A stretch of 64,000 nucleotides of DNA from Billgrantia pellis. GTDB lineage: Bacteria > Pseudomonadota > Gammaproteobacteria > Pseudomonadales > Halomonadaceae. Where the stretch lies: assembly GCF_008297955.1 (NCBI RefSeq), contig NZ_VTPY01000003.1, positions 1-64,000 on the forward strand, read 5' to 3'. Under the pieces are notes generated by a model that did not search any database, was not told the DNA's origin, and saw only the letters and a list, made by a program, of their open reading frames with translations. How positions within the stretch are numbered: position 1 is the stretch's first letter; each line of letters begins with the position of its first letter. The translations under genes and the position numbers were made by a program. This document shows positions 58,050-64,000 of the stretch, piece after piece.

Positions 58050-58523
58050 CTAGCAGCGGATGTCGTGTGGTGCGACCAAACGTAGCAGCGTAGCGCAGCC
58101 CGCCGCCCAGACGTCGCTCTCGAGCTCGGCTATCCCCGCAGTGGGAAAACCCGGGCCACGGTCGGCGCGTCCTTCGACGAGCAGGCCGGTCAGCGCGCCG
58201 ACCAGCGGCATATGGCTAACCAGGATCAAGGGCTCGCTGGTTTCGTCCGCCAACAGCCAATCGACCACAATGGCCGGCGAGTCGTCGGGCGTCACGCAGG
58301 CCAGCGTTTCCACCGTGCCACCGAAAGCCGCAGCCACGTGCTCGGCCGTCTGCCTGGCGCGCCGATAAGGGCTCGACAGCAGGCGCCCCCTCCCCGGCAC
58401 CTGCGTTCGGAGCCAGTCGGCCATGCGTCCCGTTTCGGCATGCCCGCGCGGGGTCAGCTCACGCTCGTGATCGGGGAAACCGGGCGCGGCGTCTCCGTGG
58501 CGCATGATCAGCAGGCGATTCAT
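58050..58523 (-). CDS. sixA: Phosphohistidine phosphatase SixA
   Basis: Histidine-phosphatase (RHG) family protein of 157 residues, matching SixA, which removes phosphate from histidine in phosphorelay or PTS proteins. The catalytic RHG is at residues 8-10, the second His is in [11 protein letters not shown], and [12 protein letters not shown] completes the site. Overlaps the gpsA end by four bases. Confidence 0.88.
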   Translation of the reverse strand: MNRLLIMRHGDAAPGFPDHERELTPRGHAETGRMADWLRTQVPGRGRLLSSPYRRARQTAEHVAAAFGGTVETLACVTPDDSPAIVVDWLLADETSEPLILVSHMPLVGALTGLLVEGRADRGPGFPTAGIAELESDVWAAGCATLLRLVAPHDIRC

Positions 58524-59587
58524 TTGCGCCGCGCCTCGACGCGGCGATGGGCCTGCTGAACATCCTCGCGCGACAGCAGAAACTCGACGTCGCTGCTCTG
58601 CTCGCCGCGCATCAGCATGTGCGCCATTTCGCGTACCGGCACGCCCTCGAACAGCACCTGGTAAAGCCCCTCGGCCAGCGGCATGTAGACTCCCGCCCGA
58701 TGCGCCTTGTCGCGCACCAGGCGTACCGTATTAACCCCTTCGGCTACCTGGCCCAACGCCGCCACGGCCTCATCGAGGGGCTTGCCTTCCCCCAAGGCGA
58801 ACCCCACCCGATAGTTCCTCGACAGCCGCGACGAGCAGGTCACGATCAAATCGCCCACGCCGGCGAGCCCCAGGAAGGTCATGGGATTGGCCCCCAGGCT
58901 CACGGCAAAACGGCCCATCTCGGCCAGCGCACGGGTCATCAGCATACTGCGGGTGTTCTCGCCCATGCCGAGGGCGGCGGCCATGCCGGCGGCGATGGCA
59001 TAGATGTTCTTCAGTGCCCCGCCCAGCTCGACGCCATAGCGGTCGTTGCTGGCATAAACGCGGAAATAATCGCAGCCCAACGCCTGCTGGACCCGGGTGC
59101 GGGTCAACGGATCGTCGCTGGCCACTACGGTCGCGGTGAGCTGCTTCTGGGCGATTTCGGTCGCCAGGTTGGGCCCCGAGATCACGCCGATGTGCGCGAA
59201 GCCGGTCTCCTCCTCGAGGATCTGGCTCATCAGCTTGAAGCCTTCCTCCTGGATCCCCTTGGTGGTGCTTGCCAGAATCTGGTCCGGGTTGAGCCAGGGG
59301 CGCGCCTGGCGCACCACCTCACGAAAGGCCTGGGAGGGAATCGCCACCAGTACCAGGTCGGCCCCGGCGAGCACCGCCTGCATGTCGCTCAAAGCGCGCA
59401 CCGCCGGGTTGATGGCAAAGTCCGGCAGGTAGCGGGGGTTGCAATGCTCGCGGTTGATCTGGTCCGCCAGCTCGGGGTCGCGCAGCCATTGGCGCACCTC
59501 GGCCCCGTTATCGGCGGCGATACTGGCGAGCGCAGTGCCGAAGCTGCCGCCGCCAAGCACCACTACTCGCATGGGTGGTTCTGACAT
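58520..59587 (-). CDS. gpsA: Glycerol-3-phosphate dehydrogenase [NAD(P)+]
   Basis: Enzyme of 355 residues that reduces dihydroxyacetone phosphate to sn-glycerol-3-phosphate for phospholipid synthesis. The nucleotide-binding [10 protein letters not shown] is near residue 11, and catalytic Lys is in [13 protein letters not shown]. The start at 59587 follows GGGG; ATG 59572 is a shorter option. The open frame upstream has no family similarity. Forms a unit with sixA. Confidence 0.95.
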   Translation of the reverse strand: MSEPPMRVVVLGGGSFGTALASIAADNGAEVRQWLRDPELADQINREHCNPRYLPDFAINPAVRALSDMQAVLAGADLVLVAIPSQAFREVVRQARPWLNPDQILASTTKGIQEEGFKLMSQILEEETGFAHIGVISGPNLATEIAQKQLTATVVASDDPLTRTRVQQALGCDYFRVYASNDRYGVELGGALKNIYAIAAGMAAALGMGENTRSMLMTRALAEMGRFAVSLGANPMTFLGLAGVGDLIVTCSSRLSRNYRVGFALGEGKPLDEAVAALGQVAEGVNTVRLVRDKAHRAGVYMPLAEGLYQVLFEGVPVREMAHMLMRGEQSSDVEFLLSREDVQQAHRRVEARRK

Positions 59588-59641
59588 GTCTTGCCCCGCG
59601 AATCGGTAGAAGGAACGCAAGAGAACGAGAAGAGTGTAACC

Positions 59642-59663
59642 AAAAAAGGCCCCCGAAGGGGCC
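59642..59663 (-). terminator. Terminator after pntB
   Basis: On the minus strand a GC-rich stem (59663-59648) with a TTCG-type loop is followed by six T residues (59647-59642). This is a clear intrinsic terminator that ends pntAB before gpsA. Confidence 0.75.
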
Positions 59664-59708
59664 CGTTCGAGAGGAGGGGCACGCTGCCGATGGCGCGCCC
59701 GCGAGACC

Positions 59709-61151
59709 TCAATCGATTTGCGACAGCAGCGAGTCGATGCTCTGCCGGGCATCGCCGTAGAACATGCGCGTATTGTCCTTGAAAAACAGGGGGTTCTCGA
59801 TGCCCGAGTAACCGGTGCCTTGGCCCCGCTTGCAGACGAAGACCTGTTTGGCCTCCCATACCCTCAGCACCGGCATACCGGCGATGGGGCTGTTGGGATC
59901 CTCCTGCGCGGCAGGATTGACGATGTCGTTGGAGCCGATGACGATCACCACGTCGGTGCTGGCGAAGTCGTCGTTGATCTCATCCATCTCCAATACGATA
60001 TCGTAGGGTACCTTGGCTTCGGCCAGCAGCACGTTCATGTGCCCGGGCAGGCGCCCCGCCACCGGGTGAATACCGAAGCGCACCTGCTTGCCGGCGGCTC
60101 GCAGCTTGCGCACCAGCTCGCTCACGGCGTTCTGGGCCTGCGCCACGGCCATGCCGTAGCCCGGCACGATGATCACGCTGTCGGCATCGTTGAGCGCACT
60201 CGCCACGCCGCCCGCGTCGATCGCCACCTGCTCGCCCTCGATCTCGGCCGCCGGACCCTGGCTGCCACCGAAGCCACCCAGGATGACGTTGACGAAGTTG
60301 CGGTTCATCGCCTTGCACATGATGTACGACAGGATGGCACCGGAGGAGCCCACCAGGGCACCGGTGACGATCAACAGGTCGTTGGAGAGGGTGAAGCCAA
60401 TGGCCGCCGCGGCCCAGCCCGAATAGCTGTTGAGCATCGATACCACCACCGGCATGTCGGCACCGCCGATGCCCATGATCAAGTGGTAGCCGATGAAGAA
60501 GGCCAGTGCGGCAATCAGCAGCAGCGTCCAGAAGCCGGCACCGTTGAGGTAGAGAATGGCCAGCAGCAGCGACAGTGCCGCGGCGCCCGCGTTGAGCAGG
60601 TGCCCGCCGGGCAGTTGCTTCGGCTTGCCGTCCACCTTGCCGGCCAGCTTGCCGAAGGCGATCACCGAACCGGTGAAGGTCACCGCCCCGATGAACACCC
60701 CCAGGACCACCTCGATTTGCAGGAACATCAGCTCGTCCGGCGCCTTGGTGGCCACCAGGGCGGCGAAGGCCGAGAACTGTTCGGTGCCCGCATCGAGGGC
60801 CCGGGCCGCCAGCACGCGCCGCCGCTCGAGGTCGGCGCTCCAGGCTACGAACACCGCCGCCAGGCCAACGAAACTGTGCAGAGCCGCCACCAGCTGTGGC
60901 ATTTCGGTCATGTCGACCTTTTTGGCCACGTAGGCGCCGATCACCGCGCCGACAAGCATCATCGGAATCATCACCCAATAGGCGCCGATGCCCGGCCCGA
61001 AGGCAGTGAAGAACACTGCCACGGCCATGCCGATGATGCCGTACCATACCGCCCGCTTGGCCTTCTCCTGATTGCTCAATCCTCCCAGTGAGAGAATGAA
61101 CAGTACGCTTGCCGCTATCGCTGCGGCAGACACGAATCCTTGACTCAGCAT
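59709..61151 (-). CDS. pntB: NAD(P) transhydrogenase subunit beta
   Basis: Membrane subunit of 480 residues of the proton-translocating transhydrogenase. About nine transmembrane helices span residues 1-270 and are followed by the NADP-binding domain III with [15 protein letters not shown] and the [12 protein letters not shown] segment. GGAG precedes the ATG. It lies 16 bases after pntA. Confidence 0.96.
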   Translation of the reverse strand: MLSQGFVSAAAIAASVLFILSLGGLSNQEKAKRAVWYGIIGMAVAVFFTAFGPGIGAYWVMIPMMLVGAVIGAYVAKKVDMTEMPQLVAALHSFVGLAAVFVAWSADLERRRVLAARALDAGTEQFSAFAALVATKAPDELMFLQIEVVLGVFIGAVTFTGSVIAFGKLAGKVDGKPKQLPGGHLLNAGAAALSLLLAILYLNGAGFWTLLLIAALAFFIGYHLIMGIGGADMPVVVSMLNSYSGWAAAAIGFTLSNDLLIVTGALVGSSGAILSYIMCKAMNRNFVNVILGGFGGSQGPAAEIEGEQVAIDAGGVASALNDADSVIIVPGYGMAVAQAQNAVSELVRKLRAAGKQVRFGIHPVAGRLPGHMNVLLAEAKVPYDIVLEMDEINDDFASTDVVIVIGSNDIVNPAAQEDPNSPIAGMPVLRVWEAKQVFVCKRGQGTGYSGIENPLFFKDNTRMFYGDARQSIDSLLSQID

Positions 61152-61167
61152 GTGTTGTCTCCGCCGC

Positions 61168-62739
61168 TCACGATTTCTGGAACATGGCCAGCATCCGGCG
61201 TGTCACCAGGAAGCCGCCCACGATATTGATGGTGGCGATCAGCACCGAGATGGCCGCCATGAACACCACCAGGCCGTTGCCCGAGCCGATCTGCAGGATC
61301 GCCCCCAGAATGATGATTCCCGAGATGGCGTTGGTCACCGCCATCAGCGGCGTATGCAGCGAGTGGCTGACATTCCAGATCACCTGGAAACCGACGAAGC
61401 AGGCCAGGACGAAGACGATGAAGTGTTGCATGAAGGAAGCGGGCGCCACCTGACCAAGCAGCAGCATCAACAGGCCGCCGGCGCCGAGCAGGATCGCCTG
61501 ACGCTTGGTCTGGGCCTTGAAAGCGGCATGCTCGGCGGCCCGCCTCTCCTCGGGGGTGGGCTCCTTCTCCTTGGGCTTCGGCTTCGCCGCGGCGATCGCC
61601 TTCACCTTGGGCGGCGGGGGCGGAAAGGTGATCTCGCCCTGGTGGGCCACCGTCGCGCCACGGATGACGTCATCCTCCATGTCGTGAACGATCACGCCGT
61701 CCTTCTCGGGCGTGAGATCGGTGAGCATGTGACGGATGTTGGTGGCGTAGAGCAGGGAGGCCTGCGTGGCCATGCGCGACGGGAAATCCGTGTAGCCCAC
61801 GACCACCACGCCGTTGTCGGTGACGATCCGCTCATCGGGGCGTGTCAGGTCGCAGTTGCCGCCCTTCTCGGCGGCCAGGTCGATGATCACCGAGCCGGGT
61901 TTCATCGCCTTGACCATGTCCTCGAGCCACAGCTTGGGCGCAGGACGACCCGGGATCAGGGCGGTGGTGATGACGATGTCGATCTCGGGCGCCTGCTCGC
62001 GGAACAGCGCCAGCTGCTTCTCGCGAAACTCGGGGCTCGACGGTGCTGCATAACCGCCGCTCTCGGAGCCGTCCTGGCTATCCTCGAAGTCGAGGAACAG
62101 AAACTCGGCGCCCATGGACTCGATCTGCTCGGCGACTTCAGGGCGCACGTCGAAGGCGCGTACTACTGCACCGAGACTGGTCGCGGTACCGATGGCGGCA
62201 AGCCCCGCCACGCCGGCCCCGATCACGAGCACCTTGGCCGGCGGCACCTTGCCGGCAGCGGTTACCTGGCCGGTAAAGAAGCGCCCGAAGTTGTTGCCCG
62301 CCTCGATCACCGCCCGGTAGCCGGCAATGTTGGCCATCGAGGAGAGCGCATCCATCTTTTGCGCCCGGGAGATGCGCGGCACCATGTCCATGGCCACCAC
62401 GGTGGCGCCCTTGGCCCGGCATTTCTCGAGCAGCGCCTCGTTCTGGGCCGGCCAGAAGAAACTGATCAGCGTATGGCCATCGCGCAGCCGAGCGGCTTCC
62501 TCATCGCTAGGCTCGCGCACCTTGATCACGACCTCGGCCTCTTGCCAGAGCGCCTCGGCGCTCTCCACCACCGTGGCGCCGGCCGCGCGATAGGCGTCGT
62601 CATCGAAGCCGGCAGCCGTGCCGGCGCCGGTCTCAACCAGGCATTCGTGTCCAAGCTTCTGGATGAACTGCGCACTGTCGGGGGTCAGCGCGACACGCGC
62701 CTCTCCTTTGGCGAGCTCCTTGGGTGCACCAATCTTCAC
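61168..62739 (-). CDS. pntA: NAD(P) transhydrogenase subunit alpha
   Basis: Fused alpha subunit of 523 residues. The N-terminal NAD-binding domain I (residues about 1-380, [35 protein letters not shown]) is followed by a Pro/Lys-rich linker and four transmembrane helices of domain II. In some bacteria these are two proteins, PntAA and PntAB. The start is GTG at 62739, preceded by GGGAG. With PntB it couples proton entry to NADPH formation. Confidence 0.96.
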   Translation of the reverse strand: MKIGAPKELAKGEARVALTPDSAQFIQKLGHECLVETGAGTAAGFDDDAYRAAGATVVESAEALWQEAEVVIKVREPSDEEAARLRDGHTLISFFWPAQNEALLEKCRAKGATVVAMDMVPRISRAQKMDALSSMANIAGYRAVIEAGNNFGRFFTGQVTAAGKVPPAKVLVIGAGVAGLAAIGTATSLGAVVRAFDVRPEVAEQIESMGAEFLFLDFEDSQDGSESGGYAAPSSPEFREKQLALFREQAPEIDIVITTALIPGRPAPKLWLEDMVKAMKPGSVIIDLAAEKGGNCDLTRPDERIVTDNGVVVVGYTDFPSRMATQASLLYATNIRHMLTDLTPEKDGVIVHDMEDDVIRGATVAHQGEITFPPPPPKVKAIAAAKPKPKEKEPTPEERRAAEHAAFKAQTKRQAILLGAGGLLMLLLGQVAPASFMQHFIVFVLACFVGFQVIWNVSHSLHTPLMAVTNAISGIIILGAILQIGSGNGLVVFMAAISVLIATINIVGGFLVTRRMLAMFQKS

Positions 62740-62887
62740 GTTGGATCTCCCTTATGGTTATAGAAAGTCGAATCGGGCAAACAGTTATTCATACCTGAGC
62801 ATGCCGCAATGCACAACCGCAGCGCGGCCTTTCGGCTACCCTTGAATGTAACACTATGCAGCTGAAATTTCGGAAAAAAACCAAAGG

Positions 62888-62901
62888 TGACGTTAACGTC
62901 A
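62888..62901. promoter_or_regulatory. 14-bp palindrome upstream of pntA
   Basis: TGACGTTAACGTCA is a perfect palindrome about 150 bases before pntA. It is similar in shape to operators of some MerR-family regulators of acyl-CoA or amino-acid catabolism (for example LiuR). The regulator is not in this window. Confidence 0.4.
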
Positions 62902-62934
62902 AAGGCAGAAAGAGGCGGCGCAAATGGACAAGAG

Positions 62935-63007
62935 CAAGCCGCCCGTAGGCGGCTTGAGAACGCTGGCAAGCAACTTCCGCGAAGCATGAGCGTCGCTGCT
63001 GCGACGC
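62935..63007 (-). terminator. Two hairpins after htpG
   Basis: A 7-bp stem (62990-62996 with 63001-63007) and a 9-bp stem (62935-62943 with 62948-62956) follow the htpG stop. Neither is followed by a good T-run, so they are weak terminator candidates. Confidence 0.4.
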
Positions 63008-63020
63008 CCGTCGCGAAGGT

Positions 63021-64000
63021 CTAGGTCGTCAGCAGGGCATTGAGGCGACGCACGTACGCCGCCGGATCATCGAGATGGCCGCCCTCGGCAATGATCGCCT
63101 GATCGAGCAGCACCTGGGCCAAATCGTCGAAGCGCTCGCCTTCGGCCCCTTCGAGCCGTGCCACCAGCGCATGCGCCGGGTTGAGCTCCAGGATCGGCTT
63201 GACCTCGGGCATCTTCTGGCCCGCGGCTTCCATGATACGGCGCATCTGGTAGCCCATCTCGTGCTCGGGCAGCACCACGCAGGCCGGCGAATCGGTCAGG
63301 CGATGGGTCACCTTGACCTCCTGCACCGCCTCGCCCAGTGCCTCCTTGACCCGCTTGACCAGGTCCTCCTTGGCCTTGGCGGTTTCCTCCTGGGCCTTCT
63401 TCTCTTCCTCGCCCTCGATCTCGCCGAGGTCGAGCTCACCCTTGGCCACGTCGACGAAGCGCTTGCCCTCGAATTCGCTGAGGTGGCTCATCAGCCACTC
63501 GTCGATCCGATCATGCAGCAGCAGCACCTCGATGCCCTTCTTGCGGAAGATCTCCAGGTGCGGGCTCGATTTCGCCGCGTTGAAGCCGTCGGCAACGATG
63601 TAGTAGATCTTCTCCTGACCCTCCTTCATGCGCGAGACGTAGTCGGCCAGCGACTGGTCCTGGGTGGCGCTGTCGGTGTGGGTGGAGGAGAAGCGCAGCA
63701 GACCGGCGATCTTCTCGCGATTGGCGAAGTCCTCGGCGGGACCTTCCTTGAGCACACTGCCGAAGGTGTTCCAGAAGGTCTGGTAGGCCTCCTTGTCCTT
63801 GGTCAGTTTCTTGAGCATGTCCAGCGCGCGCTTGGTCAGCGCGCCCTTGATCTTCTCGACCTTCGGGTCCTGCTGCAGCAGCTCGCGAGAGACGTTGAGC
63901 GACAACTCGCGGGTATCGAGCACGCCCTTGATGAAGCGCAGGTAGAGCGGCAGGAACTGCTCGGCGTCGTCCATGATGAAGACGCGCTGAACGTAGAGCT
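63021..64000 (-). CDS. htpG: Chaperone HtpG (C-terminal half, partial)
   Basis: The frame is open to the right window edge, so the N-terminus with the ATPase domain lies outside. The visible 325 or so residues are the middle and C-terminal dimerisation domains of bacterial Hsp90 ([50 protein letters not shown]). It folds and remodels client proteins in the cytosol. An internal ATG at 63974 is not the true start. Confidence 0.93.
   Translation of the reverse strand, partial: LYVQRVFIMDDAEQFLPLYLRFIKGVLDTRELSLNVSRELLQQDPKVEKIKGALTKRALDMLKKLTKDKEAYQTFWNTFGSVLKEGPAEDFANREKIAGLLRFSSTHTDSATQDQSLADYVSRMKEGQEKIYYIVADGFNAAKSSPHLEIFRKKGIEVLLLHDRIDEWLMSHLSEFEGKRFVDVAKGELDLGEIEGEEEKKAQEETAKAKEDLVKRVKEALGEAVQEVKVTHRLTDSPACVVLPEHEMGYQMRRIMEAAGQKMPEVKPILELNPAHALVARLEGAEGERFDDLAQVLLDQAIIAEGGHLDDPAAYVRRLNALLTT

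Noticed and set aside
59718-61091. 457-codon frame on the plus strand
   Set aside because: Antisense to pntB with composition typical of shadow frames.
61150-62763. 537-codon frame on the plus strand
   Set aside because: Antisense to pntA; shadow frame of high-GC codon use.
62736-62987. 83-codon frame upstream of pntA
   Set aside because: It covers the pntA promoter region and palindrome, with no ribosome site or family similarity.

Overview
The window looks like the chromosome of a GC-rich gammaproteobacterium of the Halomonadaceae (Halomonas-like). This is an inference from gene content and order: a prpBC-acnD-prpF-prpD methylcitrate cluster under a GntR regulator, the miaB-ybeZ-ybeY-corC-lnt cluster, class I PHA synthase with a phasin, a YajG-type lipoprotein, a TRAP transporter, and rpe/gph/trp linkage as in pseudomonads and halomonads. 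Almost all of the sequence is housekeeping or central metabolism. I saw no rRNA, tRNA, CRISPR array, intact insertion sequence or prophage.

Layout. Positions 0.3-8.6 kb hold the propionate (2-methylcitrate cycle) operon on the minus strand, read gntR-prpB-prpC-acnD-prpF-prpD. It has a readable promoter, three TTGTCGACAA-like operators and an internal terminator before prpD. From 8.8 to 16 kb come pabB, cysH, cysB, trxA, an AI-2E family permease, a SIMPL-domain protein and serS. From 15.9 to 21.0 kb a long gene-poor gap leads into a TRAP transporter-GntR-amidohydrolase operon that reads less GC-rich than its surroundings and is probably acquired. From 21.1 to 26.7 kb are a YdiJ-type FAD/Fe-S dehydrogenase, a DUF2905 protein, and a periplasmic PQQ-type dehydrogenase with its dihaem cytochrome c.

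Positions 26.8-35.5 kb carry tryptophan genes in two pieces: trpGDC behind a leader peptide and attenuator, and gph-trpE. An orphan Mn-type binding protein and ndh lie on the opposite strand between parts of what looks like an ancestral rpe-gph-trpE-trpGDC group. Positions 35.7-39.5 kb are the sulfate/thiosulfate ABC transporter (sbp-cysT-cysW-cysA), which fits with cysH and cysB upstream. From 39.5 to 42.6 kb are small single genes (GNAT, YajG lipoprotein, tpm, SH3-domain membrane protein, DUF1820). From 42.8 to 48.3 kb is the miaB-ybeZ-ybeY-corC-lnt cluster.

Positions 48.4-51.3 kb form the PHA locus (DUF6489 protein, phasin, phaC). From 51.4 to 58.0 kb are prmB-aroC, an Smr protein, a three-gene alpha/beta-hydrolase and patatin operon, and an AEC permease preceded by a 31-residue membrane peptide. 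From 58.0 to 64 kb are sixA-gpsA, pntA-pntB and the 3' part of htpG.

The least expected signals are in non-coding DNA: the trp leader and attenuator (29380-29486), the prp operators (8593-8722), an inverted repeat upstream of cysB, paired DnaA-box-like sites at 42166-42187, and a 14-bp palindrome upstream of pntA. The best candidate for a poorly described function is the TRAP-GntR-amidohydrolase operon. No clearly unprecedented system is visible.
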